From: an uncultured Clostridia bacterium
GTDB taxonomy: Bacteria; Bacillota_A; Clostridia; Christensenellales; CAG-138
Direction: 5' to 3'
NCBI GenBank assembly: GCA_937877295.1
Contig: CALFIV010000385.1
Location: 1-6,549, forward strand
Length of the DNA stretch: 6,549 nt
In this document: piece by piece, positions 1 through 5,858 of the stretch
How the letters are laid out: every line of letters starts with the position of its first letter
How positions within the stretch are numbered: position 1 is the first letter of the stretch
Program-made: the position numbers and the translations under genes
The notes under the pieces: model-generated
Seen by the model: only the letters and a program-made list of their open reading frames with translations
Databases searched by the model: none
What the model was told of the DNA's origin: nothing

Positions 1-38
1 ATCGAAAAATTTCGGATGAGATTGGGATCGAAGTTCAT
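1..38 (-). CDS. lepA: Elongation factor 4 (LepA), N-terminal fragment cut by the window edge
   Basis: Only the first 12 codons are present. On the minus strand they read MNFDPNLIRNFS, followed by AT, which fits the next codon being Ile. The IRNFS string just before the expected IIAHIDHGKST P-loop is the characteristic start of LepA, the ribosome-associated GTPase that acts on stalled or mis-translocated ribosomes. Related GTPases such as TypA read differently here. A perfect GGAGGT lies at 43-48, four bases upstream of the ATG, and a promoter-like sequence sits further upstream at 61-89, so the start is well supported even though the gene is not. The gene is divergent from the LUD gene. The identification rests on about five diagnostic residues and is therefore likely rather than certain. 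Confidence 0.72.
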   Translation of the reverse strand, partial: MNFDPNLIRNFS

Positions 39-51
39 AGCTACCTCCAAA

Positions 52-73
52 GGTAATAATATCATACATTACC
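52..73. promoter_or_regulatory. Inverted repeat over the lepA -10 region, possible operator
   Basis: GGTAAT (52-57) and ATTACC (68-73) form a perfect 6-base dyad with a 10-base spacer. It covers the predicted leftward -10 box and transcription start and ends just before the rightward -35 box. The position suits a repressor site, but arms this short in AT-rich DNA can occur by chance and no cognate regulator is visible. Confidence 0.25.
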
Positions 74-89
74 GTTGCCAAAATTGCAA
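61..89 (-). promoter_or_regulatory. Predicted sigma-A promoter of the leftward lepA-like gene
   Basis: On the minus strand a -35 box TTGCAA (84-89) is followed after 17 bases by a -10 box TATGAT (61-66). These match the consensus at 4/6 and 5/6 positions with ideal spacing. The predicted start of transcription falls near position 54, a few bases upstream of the GGAGGT at 43-48, giving a very short leader. The -35 box overlaps the region occupied by the rightward promoter. Confidence 0.55.
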
Positions 90-104
90 GAAGTGTGATA
101 CAAT
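75..104 (+). promoter_or_regulatory. Predicted sigma-A promoter of the LUD-mazG operon
   Basis: A -35 box TTGCCA (75-80) is followed after 18 bases by a -10 box TACAAT (99-104). Both match consensus at 5/6 positions. A TG at 96-97, one base before the -10 box, makes it an extended -10 promoter. Transcription would begin near 111, only about 9 bases before the ribosome binding site. This supports the ATG at 133 as the start and argues against any upstream in-frame start. Confidence 0.6.
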
Positions 105-119
105 TGGGAAAACCCAAGC

Positions 120-125
120 GGAGGT
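120..125 (+). promoter_or_regulatory. Ribosome binding site that fixes the LUD gene start
   Basis: GGAGGT lies 7 bases before the ATG at 133. The reading frame is open back to an ATG at 16, but that start lacks such a site and lies upstream of the promoter and inside the divergent gene, so 133 is chosen. Confidence 0.8.
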
Positions 126-132
126 GGATGGT

Positions 133-744
133 ATGAACGCGGAATTGGAAGCAGTAAAACAGCGACTTTGCGCACGTGGGTTTCTCGCAGAGGTGGTCGA
201 TACCCCCGAAGAAGCGAAACAGCGAATTTTGGATTATATCGGCGAACGTTCCGTCGGCATTGCGGGCTCTGCGACCGTACGCGATCTGGGACTGTATGAC
301 GCTTTGATCGAGCGTGGAAATGAAGTCTTCTGGCATTGGAAGGTGGAAAAGCCGCAGGTCGAACAAACGCGTATCAAGGCGATCGCCGCAGACGTCTACC
401 TTTGCTCGACCAACGCAGTCACCGAGGACGGACGGCTCGTCAACATCGACGGCACCGGCAACCGCCTTGCGGGCATGATCTACGGACCGAAAACGGTGAT
501 CCTCGCCGTCGGTAAGAATAAGCTTGTCAAGGACACCCACGAGGCGATCGCACGGATCAAGCACGACGCCTGCGGTCCGAACGCCCGCAGACAGGGCTTT
601 CAGACGCCCTGCTCGATCGACAACGTCTGCCGCGATTGCCGCCCGCCGCTGCGCATGTGCAACGTGACCGCGATCACCGAGTATCCGTCAAGACGGCATC
701 AGGCGTTTCGCATCATCTTAATCGACGAAAATATGGGATTGTGA
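133..744 (+). CDS. LUD-domain protein (LutC/YkgG-like lactate utilization family)
   Basis: This 203-residue protein belongs to the LUD (DUF162) family. Visible landmarks are GIAGSATVRDLGL (42-54), the core CSTNAVTEDG (91-100) followed by LVNIDGTGNRLAGMIYGP (102-119), and the family-like ending FRIILIDENMGL. In lutABC operons, LutC-type proteins take part in oxidising L-lactate to pyruvate with iron-sulfur partners. Many anaerobes instead carry solitary LUD proteins of unproven function, and no lutA or lutB is present here. Five cysteines cluster near the C-terminus (147, 160, 166, 169, 176; C-x12-C-x5-C-x2-C-x6-C), a pattern I infer could bind a metal or an iron-sulfur cluster. The protein is probably cytoplasmic, with no signal peptide or membrane segment. 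It is first in an operon with the MazG-like gene, whose ribosome binding site overlaps this stop codon. Family assignment is firm; the substrate is unknown. Confidence 0.88.
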   Translation: MNAELEAVKQRLCARGFLAEVVDTPEEAKQRILDYIGERSVGIAGSATVRDLGLYDALIERGNEVFWHWKVEKPQVEQTRIKAIAADVYLCSTNAVTEDGRLVNIDGTGNRLAGMIYGPKTVILAVGKNKLVKDTHEAIARIKHDACGPNARRQGFQTPCSIDNVCRDCRPPLRMCNVTAITEYPSRRHQAFRIILIDENMGL

Positions 745-755
745 GGTATAGACAT

Positions 756-1091
756 ATGACGATCAATGAGTATCAGAAGCTGGCAATGACCACGCTCAAT
801 CCGAAGCTCAACGAAACCGAAGTGCTCTTAAACGGCGTGATGGGGCTTTGCGGCGAATCCGGCGAGGCGATCGACCTTGTCAAAAAATGGATGATGCAGG
901 GGCACGAGCTTGACCGGGAGCATTTTGCAAAGGAGCTCGGCGACATCGCCTGGTATCTTGCCGAGGCCGCAACCGCGATCGGCTACGATCTCGAAACAAT
1001 TCTGCAGAACAACATCGACAAGCTGAGGGCGCGCTACCCGGAAGGCTTCGACGCCGAGCGCTCGCAGCACCGCAAAAGCGGCGACGTGTAA
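756..1091 (+). CDS. MazG-like nucleotide pyrophosphohydrolase
   Basis: This 111-residue protein has the all-alpha MazG-like fold by motif. An ExxE pair (E34 and E37 in GESGEAID) and an ExxD pair (E60 and D63 in KELGDIAW) supply the expected magnesium ligands. The C-terminal NxxKLxxRYPEGF stretch (86-98) is typical of the single-domain bacterial members. Such enzymes hydrolyse nucleoside triphosphates to monophosphates plus pyrophosphate and often remove non-canonical or damaged nucleotides. The exact substrate cannot be read from sequence. The short length fits a single-domain MazG-like protein, not the two-domain MazG of about 260 residues. The start at 756 is preceded by TGAGGT (742-747), eight bases upstream, which overlaps the LUD stop codon, so translation is probably coupled. 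A longer in-frame version starting at 636 would overlap the LUD gene and was rejected. A strong terminator follows directly. Confidence 0.88.
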   Translation: MTINEYQKLAMTTLNPKLNETEVLLNGVMGLCGESGEAIDLVKKWMMQGHELDREHFAKELGDIAWYLAEAATAIGYDLETILQNNIDKLRARYPEGFDAERSQHRKSGDV

Positions 1092-1103
1092 TTGAAAAAG
1101 CAG

Positions 1104-1132
1104 CGCCCCTTTCCCTCAGCGGAAAAGGGGCG
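1104..1132. terminator. Bidirectional rho-independent terminator between convergent operons
   Basis: CGCCCCTTT (1104-1112) pairs with AAAGGGGCG (1124-1132). Two more C-G pairs inside (1113-1114 with 1121-1122) form around one bulged A at 1123, leaving the loop 1115-1120. The plus strand continues TTTGT and the minus strand continues CTTTTTCAATT (1091-1101), so both directions have a T-rich tail; the minus-strand tail is the better one. It starts 12 bases after the mazG-like stop codon and ends 5 bases before the lipoprotein stop codon. Confidence 0.85.
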
Positions 1133-1137
1133 TTTGT

Positions 1138-2496
1138 CTATCCGACAATGCTACCATCGATGGCATTCAGAACGAGCAGAACGCCGCTGTCTTCGGTCCA
1201 TTCCATGTGCTCATCCAATATGCGCTGCGAGGCATCCGTCTGTGAACGGTATTTGATCGTGATATAGCCAATCGCCGTACATACCGGAATCAATCGATAC
1301 TTTCCTTTTGCGTTGGGCGTTTGTACGCGCTTATAGCCGAGCTGCACACGCGTTACCGTGATACGGTGCGACTCCTCCGCATCTGCCTGCGGTATGCTCC
1401 ATTGGTAAATCAGACCGTCCACGATCTTTTGTTTGAGCACGTCATAGGACAGTATCGGCACCTCCTGCACGGCGTCGCCGATCTCCGACTTGGAAACCCA
1501 TTCGGTGCTCACGACTTGTCTGTTTTTGCATTGCAGCAGAATGGATTCATCGCTCCATGCCGGTTCCGTAAACAGCGCCCCGTCATCGTAGTCTCGCCAT
1601 TGCAGCGAAGTAATCTGATATGCCGCCGCATAGGGCAGTGCCGGAAAGGTTCTTGTGTAGTACATCTGCCTTAGATTGTCCCCGCGTCGTTCGCTGTCGT
1701 TGAACGCAAAGCCCTCGATTCCCGCCGTTTTCAGAAACGCTTCGCAGATCGGCTGTAAGCTTGCTGCATCCTGCTCTCCGACAGTTAGCGAATCATCATC
1801 CGTACGCCAGATATGGCAGTGGGAAGAACGCGGATCTCCATCCTCAATCCCGCAGGTCAGACGTCCCCGCGCAACGGTATGACCGGATGTATCACACAGT
1901 GCAAAATTGACCCTTTCCTGTGCGGCAAGCGTCGAGGCATCGATTTCGGCAATCTCCGTCTGCTGCGCCTTTCGGTAGGCGTCCTGCAATTCTTCCAGAA
2001 TCTCCTGCTCCTCCGCAAGATACTGTGCTTTGTCCTCTTCGGAATCGAATGTGAACGAGTCGATGCCGTTGATGTGTGAAAGCGTTGCCGCAATCTCCGC
2101 TTCGATATCCGCAAGCGTCATGTCGCCTTCACCCACCAGTATGTGCACATCCGGTACAAACGCGCGGATCAGCCGTTCGACCGTTTCCCCATCGAACGAA
2201 ACCGGCGTCAGCGGATAAACCGGACAGGACTCCACGTCCATGTGTTCGAGCGCTGCCTCGAACCGAATTTCCGAAAGCTTGCCCTTGTCGATGGGAATGC
2301 AATCGGTATCAGCCGTCGGCACTGCCTTTACAGCTTCGGAGCTGTCAACCGGCAATGTCTGCGAAATCGTTGCTTCTGTCGGCATCTTTCCGACGACATA
2401 GTCCTCCTCCGGCGTAGGGACGCAGGCGCAAAGCAGCAGACAGATTGCAAGAAACCGCTTTGCGCCGTGATGCGAATGCAGGAAATGCCTTCTCAT
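1138..2496 (-). CDS. Predicted lipoprotein of unknown function, third gene of the sigma factor operon
   Basis: This is a 452-residue protein. Its N-terminus has a positively charged segment (MRRHFLHSHHGAKR), a hydrophobic core (FLAICLLL) and a lipobox-like LCAC with Cys25 as the probable lipidated residue, so it should sit on the outer face of the membrane. Residues about 152-185 are rich in Glu, Gln, Lys and Ala and could form a coiled coil. Eight further cysteines lie in the mature part. I recognise no catalytic motif. From memory it resembles uncharacterised Clostridia lipoproteins of the DUF6034 type, which I could not verify. The start at 2496 is chosen because its ATGA overlaps the stop codon of the upstream gene and it begins a proper signal peptide. 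The frame is open back to 2625, but that adds a charged stretch lying within the upstream gene. The upstream ribosome binding site is weak, as expected for coupled translation. A role in sensing for, or as a target of, the sigma factor is inferred from the operon. Confidence 0.8.
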   Translation of the reverse strand: MRRHFLHSHHGAKRFLAICLLLCACVPTPEEDYVVGKMPTEATISQTLPVDSSEAVKAVPTADTDCIPIDKGKLSEIRFEAALEHMDVESCPVYPLTPVSFDGETVERLIRAFVPDVHILVGEGDMTLADIEAEIAATLSHINGIDSFTFDSEEDKAQYLAEEQEILEELQDAYRKAQQTEIAEIDASTLAAQERVNFALCDTSGHTVARGRLTCGIEDGDPRSSHCHIWRTDDDSLTVGEQDAASLQPICEAFLKTAGIEGFAFNDSERRGDNLRQMYYTRTFPALPYAAAYQITSLQWRDYDDGALFTEPAWSDESILLQCKNRQVVSTEWVSKSEIGDAVQEVPILSYDVLKQKIVDGLIYQWSIPQADAEESHRITVTRVQLGYKRVQTPNAKGKYRLIPVCTAIGYITIKYRSQTDASQRILDEHMEWTEDSGVLLVLNAIDGSIVG

Positions 2497-4331
2497 TTCT
2501 TTTGCAGACCTTCCCGTGAATTGATCTGCTGCGTATAGGCGTCGGCGGGATCGACTGTGAAGCGGAAGCTGAACGTTCCGACATATTCGCGCTCGCCCTG
2601 CTTGTTGAGATCGTAGAGGTCCCAATCATTGATCTCGATCGTGATCGGTCCGTCGTACATGTCAAACCGCTTTTCGGGCACGACCTTCCAGGAATCGATG
2701 ACCCAGCGCGTCTTTTCCATGCTGTAGGAATCGATGATTTCCGCAATGCGGTCGTCGGTCAGGCGGAACGGCTGCCAATCGAAATCCCATGCCCGGAAGA
2801 CGTCACGCGGGACAGGCTCGCCGTTGATGCGGATCTCCTTCGGGAACGTCTCCCACGTCATGACCTCGCACGCCATGTTTTCCGCCTGATAGAAGATCTC
2901 CATCGTTCCGTCCTCGCAGAACGCAACGCGGCGGATGCAGACCGAAACGCCGTTTTGTTCCTGCTTGTCGGTCTCGACATTGATGATATCGTAGCCCGGC
3001 TTCATCAGCTCGAATACCCGGTGACTTGACGTCAGCGGCTCCGGCGTAAACCAAGCGTCGCGTTCCTGCTCGTCCTTCGGCAGCGTGACCTTACCGGTGT
3101 TGAGATCGTAGCGGAATACAAGCACGTCCTGTTCATAGTGCTCCGGCTCCAGCCAGCCTTCGTCAGTTTTTGTCGCCTGTCCGCTGATGTTCACGCAGGC
3201 AACCGTCAACACGGAATCAAGATACGGCAGCTGCGCATAGTACGGCAGGCGCAGCAGAACGGTGTTCGCGTTCATCGCGTCGTTCCATTCGTAGGCAACC
3301 TCCTCCTCAGCGACGCGATAGCCGTTCATGCAGTAATAGCGGAACTGTTCAAAGCCCTCGCCGCCGAGCGTATTGGTCAGTCCGAGCAGAATGCCCCGTT
3401 CATCCGCCGAAACGTCGTGATACACAGTCATCCCCACGGTTTGCTCAAGCGACGTAGCTTCTTCGGGCAGTTTATCCAGATTGACCTGCTGCTGTTCGTC
3501 TCGCGTGCGTTCCAAGTCAAGGATCTCCCTCGTTTCACGCTCGATATCCGCCTCCCGCATGGCGTCGGTATAATCGAAGACAAACGGGATTTCGAACGCG
3601 CCGATCTCGCCCGTGCGATTGCCCTCGCCGTCACAGCGGTACAGCGTGCCGGACAGCGTCATCTCCGTGCCGTTTGTGATCTTCGGCAAATCGAGAAACC
3701 GAATGACCAGATCGTCGGCATTCCCATAGCCGATTGCGCTCGGCATGTCGTCCGTATAGTACGGCACATAGGCGCTGCCGCCGAAGGACAGCCGGAAGTC
3801 GCGCGCGTCCATGCCGATTTCACAGAAGGTATCGAAGGCATCGAGGATTCTCTGCGCATGTACATCCTCCTGCGAAATTCCGCTTTCGAAATCCAGTACC
3901 ATGCCGGTCGTTTCGCTGTCTGCCGCAAACGTCAGCATCAGCTCGTCTCCGTCAAGCTCGACGCTGCGCATGTTCAGCGTGACATCCTGCAGCGCTGCCG
4001 ATTCGTGCAGCGGAATGATGCGGGCGTATGATGCGTCGTTTACAATCCGCACAGCCGTTTCACGCGCCGCAAGCAAACGCTCCTCCTCCGATGTATCGAG
4101 TCGTTCCTCCGTCGTCTGCCGCAATCTGCCTGCGGTGGAAAGCCCGACCGCAACGGCGGTGCCCATTGCGAGAATCAGCGCAGCCGCAGCGATCAGAACA
4201 GCTGCGACGCGGCGGCTCGGGCGCAGCACGGCAGGCTTCGTTTCCTTCCGTCCGGTCAGAGTTCGGACCATGCGGCTTTTGAACACGTCCGACGCGGTAA
4301 TATCATCGTATCCTTTATAAAACTTGTTCAT
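2493..4331 (-). CDS. Single-pass membrane protein with large external domain, DUF4179-like; probable anti-sigma factor or sensor
   Basis: This 612-residue protein has a short N-terminal part of about 41 residues, rich in Lys and Arg. One strongly hydrophobic segment (about 42-64, VAAVLIAAAALILAMGTAVA) follows, then roughly 545 residues with no second membrane segment. The positive-inside rule places the N-terminus in the cytoplasm and the large domain outside. The region around 107-140, with IPLHESAALQDVTLNMRSVE followed by LDGDELMLTFA, resembles the DUF4179 domain that often follows ECF sigma genes in Firmicutes. Such proteins are thought to hold the sigma factor inactive until a signal arrives; that role here is inferred from position. 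The ATG at 4331 lies inside the 3' end of the sigma gene, a 17-base overlap, and has AAGGAG eight bases upstream. Its stop codon overlaps the start of the lipoprotein gene. The cytoplasmic part is short for a classical zinc-binding anti-sigma domain and contains no cysteines, so it is not of the ZAS type. Confidence 0.8.
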   Translation of the reverse strand: MNKFYKGYDDITASDVFKSRMVRTLTGRKETKPAVLRPSRRVAAVLIAAAALILAMGTAVAVGLSTAGRLRQTTEERLDTSEEERLLAARETAVRIVNDASYARIIPLHESAALQDVTLNMRSVELDGDELMLTFAADSETTGMVLDFESGISQEDVHAQRILDAFDTFCEIGMDARDFRLSFGGSAYVPYYTDDMPSAIGYGNADDLVIRFLDLPKITNGTEMTLSGTLYRCDGEGNRTGEIGAFEIPFVFDYTDAMREADIERETREILDLERTRDEQQQVNLDKLPEEATSLEQTVGMTVYHDVSADERGILLGLTNTLGGEGFEQFRYYCMNGYRVAEEEVAYEWNDAMNANTVLLRLPYYAQLPYLDSVLTVACVNISGQATKTDEGWLEPEHYEQDVLVFRYDLNTGKVTLPKDEQERDAWFTPEPLTSSHRVFELMKPGYDIINVETDKQEQNGVSVCIRRVAFCEDGTMEIFYQAENMACEVMTWETFPKEIRINGEPVPRDVFRAWDFDWQPFRLTDDRIAEIIDSYSMEKTRWVIDSWKVVPEKRFDMYDGPITIEINDWDLYDLNKQGEREYVGTFSFRFTVDPADAYTQQINSREGLQKK

Positions 4332-4818
4332 CGGTTTCTCCTTCCATCAGCGTTCTCAGTTTTTGTCTGGCACGGCTGAGCCGTGAGCGCGTCGTGCCCT
4401 CGCGTTCGCCGAGGATCTTTGCGATCTCGCGCGTGGAATACTCCTCATAGTAGTAGAGATACACGGCGTCGCGGTCCTTCTCGGGCAGCGTGCGGATGGT
4501 ATCGAGCAGTTCATAGCTCTCCTCCGAATACGCCGTTGCAATCTCTTCGTTGAGGGATACATTCCTGCGTGACGCCTTCCGCGCTTCATCGATGCAGATA
4601 CGGATCGCGGTTTTGATCAGCCACGCTTTTTCGTGCTCGCGCGATGCAAAGACCGGCTGCCGCCGGATCAGGCGTTCGAACGTGCTTTGCACCGCGTCTT
4701 CCGCCGCCGCAATGCTCGGCAGACGGTTCAGACAGATGCGCATCAGCATGTCGGAATACATCTCGACGATGCGCACGGCCTCGCGGTCCCGTTCGGCTTG
4801 TTTGTTTCTGTGTTCCAT
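4315..4818 (-). CDS. ECF-type RNA polymerase sigma factor
   Basis: This 167-residue protein has the normal length and two-domain layout of group 4 (ECF) sigma factors. Region 2 spans about 15-82, with AEDAVQSTFERL (39-50) matching the core-polymerase binding helix and EKAWLIKTAIRICIDEARK (63-81) matching the -10 recognition part. Region 4 spans about 105-156; its helix-turn-helix reads YSTREIAKILGEREGTTRSR (127-146), ending in a basic recognition helix. It directs polymerase to a specific promoter set, probably including its own operon. AAGGAG (4825-4830) lies six bases before the ATG, confirming the start. It heads a three-gene operon and overlaps the next gene by 17 bases, the usual arrangement for a sigma factor and its membrane regulator. 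The promoter targets and the signal cannot be read from this window. Confidence 0.92.
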   Translation of the reverse strand: MEHRNKQAERDREAVRIVEMYSDMLMRICLNRLPSIAAAEDAVQSTFERLIRRQPVFASREHEKAWLIKTAIRICIDEARKASRRNVSLNEEIATAYSEESYELLDTIRTLPEKDRDAVYLYYYEEYSTREIAKILGEREGTTRSRLSRARQKLRTLMEGETDEQVL

Positions 4819-4891
4819 TTCAAACTCCTTTCACCCATAAAACGGCGCAAAGCAGGAAAATGCGGCAGGAAGTGATCCGATTTTTTTGGAA

Positions 4892-4921
4892 AGGATACGA
4901 CAGCCCCCGATATAGGGCCAA
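4892..4921 (-). promoter_or_regulatory. Weak candidate promoter of the sigma factor operon
   Basis: On the minus strand TTGGCC (4916-4921) is followed after 18 bases by TATCCT (4892-4897), each matching the sigma-A consensus at 4/6 positions. The same place reads TGTCGTATCC, whose CGTAT core is reminiscent of ECF -10 boxes, so self-activation is possible. I see no AAC-type -35 box at the right distance. This gap (4819-4974) must hold the operon promoter because a terminator lies just upstream. Confidence 0.3.
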
Positions 4922-4954
4922 AAACGAAAAATCCGAGGGAGATAACCCCCTCGG
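4921..4954 (-). terminator. Rho-independent terminator of the rsmD-coaD operon
   Basis: CCGAGGG (4933-4939) and CCCTCGG (4948-4954) form a 7-base GC-rich stem with an 8-base loop. On the minus strand the stem is followed by ATTTTTCGTTTT (4921-4932), a good T-rich tail. It lies about 20 bases after the stop codon of the coiled-coil gene and separates that operon from the sigma operon. Confidence 0.82.
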
Positions 4955-4974
4955 TATAGCATACGGAATCGGTT

Positions 4975-5844
4975 TTATTCTTCGTCGTCCTCGTCTTCGT
5001 CGTCATCGGCGGACATGAAGGAAAACAGGCCGCGTTTTTTCTTCTTCGGCTTCTCTTCTTCCTCGTCATACTCGTCCGTGTCTTCGTCTTCCTCAACCTC
5101 TTCGATGCCGAGCATGCGGGCGAAGAATCCTTTCTTGCGCGGCTTCTGCGACGCTTCTTCTTCCTCCTCCTCTTCCTCTACGGGCACGGGACGCGGCTTC
5201 GTCTGCGACTTCGGTTGACGGGCAGGTTCTGCCTGACGGCGCGACGCGGGAATCGCATCCTGCACGGGCATCGAAATCGGCGCGGGATCGGGCGTCGGAA
5301 CAACCAGCTCGGGCGCTGCCGGTCTTTGCCGGACGTCGAGCTCCTCGCGGTTGCCGTTGATCATCTTCATGTAGTCGTTGAGGTAGCGCTGTACGTCGGC
5401 AAGGATGTCGTCGGCATAGGCGCGCGCGCCGTTGCAGATGGAGTCGGCATTCTCTTCCGCTGCGCGGTGCAGATCCTCCGCGCGCTTGATCGCTTCCTGA
5501 TAGATCGAGTTTTCGGAGATCAGCGCTTCGTATTCGGCGACCGCCTGACGGTAGACGTTCTCCGCTGCCTCCTGTGCCTGCTCATGCAGTTCGTTTGCTT
5601 CGCGCTGCGCGTCGGCGACGATCTGATCCGCCTGTTCGTTTGCGTCGCGCAATGTGTTTTCCTTCTCTGCGAGAATGCCGCTTGCCTTGCGGATGTTCTC
5701 CGGGATCGTCGTTCTGAGATCCTCCAAAAGAGCGCCGAGCTCATCCGCGTCGATAATGCGGCGGTTGCCCGCGTTGTTGAATTTCGGCTTGGGGCTCTCT
5801 TCCACGAGCTGCTCGATCTTCGAGAGGATGCTGAAGATCTTCAT
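4975..5844 (-). CDS. Coiled-coil protein with charged tail, coaD-linked (ATP synthase b-subunit-like)
   Basis: This 289-residue protein comes after coaD. Residues about 1-55 (MKIFSILSKIEQLVEE, then IIDADELGALLEDLRTTIPE) resemble the N-terminus of a conserved Clostridia protein often labelled only 'ATPase' by its likeness to ATP synthase subunit b. Residues about 55-160 are rich in Ala, Glu, Gln and Arg (for example DQIVADAQREANELHEQAQE) and should form a long coiled coil, somewhat like DivIVA or b-subunit stalks. A Pro-rich linker (about 175-222) follows, then eight Glu in a row (223-230) and an alternating tail with the related motifs RKKGFFARM (236-244) and KKRGLFSFM (269-277), each between acidic runs. 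There is no signal peptide or membrane segment. The start at 5844 has GGAG eight bases upstream and matches the expected family N-terminus. An alternative ATG at 5862 would overlap the coaD stop codon as ATGA and add six residues. The function is unknown; a scaffold or cell-envelope role is inferred. Confidence 0.78.
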   Translation of the reverse strand: MKIFSILSKIEQLVEESPKPKFNNAGNRRIIDADELGALLEDLRTTIPENIRKASGILAEKENTLRDANEQADQIVADAQREANELHEQAQEAAENVYRQAVAEYEALISENSIYQEAIKRAEDLHRAAEENADSICNGARAYADDILADVQRYLNDYMKMINGNREELDVRQRPAAPELVVPTPDPAPISMPVQDAIPASRRQAEPARQPKSQTKPRPVPVEEEEEEEEASQKPRKKGFFARMLGIEEVEEDEDTDEYDEEEEKPKKKKRGLFSFMSADDDEDEDDEE

Positions 5845-5852
5845 CGTCTGTA

Positions 5853-5856
5853 CTCC
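5853..5856 (-). promoter_or_regulatory. Ribosome binding site favouring the downstream start of the coiled-coil gene
   Basis: GGAG lies eight bases before the ATG at 5844. The competing ATG at 5862 has only a weak AAGG five bases upstream, though its ATGA overlap with the coaD stop codon could allow coupled initiation. Confidence 0.5.
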
Positions 5857-5858
5857 GT

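Noticed and set aside
16..132. A 39-residue N-terminal extension of the LUD protein with a CxxCxxC-like stretch
   Set aside because: It lacks a ribosome binding site, lies over the divergent gene start and both promoters, is AT-rich unlike the gene, and the real start at 133 has GGAGGT.
2497..2625. An upstream extension of the lipoprotein gene
   Set aside because: It would place 43 charged residues before the signal peptide and overlap the upstream gene by over 130 bases; the ATGA start at 2496 is better.
3138..4031. A 297-codon plus-strand open frame
   Set aside because: It lies wholly antisense to the DUF4179-like gene, is rich in Arg, His and Val as expected for a shadow frame in GC-rich DNA, and matches no family I recognise.
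4306..4900. An 11-base inverted repeat, TCGTATCCTTT at 4306-4316 and its complement at 4890-4900
   Set aside because: Several 11-base matches are expected by chance in a window of this size, and one copy lies in coding sequence.
5155..5178. A TTC/CTC-rich tract resembling a microsatellite
   Set aside because: It is simply the reverse of eight consecutive Glu codons using both GAA and GAG, so it is protein-level low complexity rather than an independent repeat.
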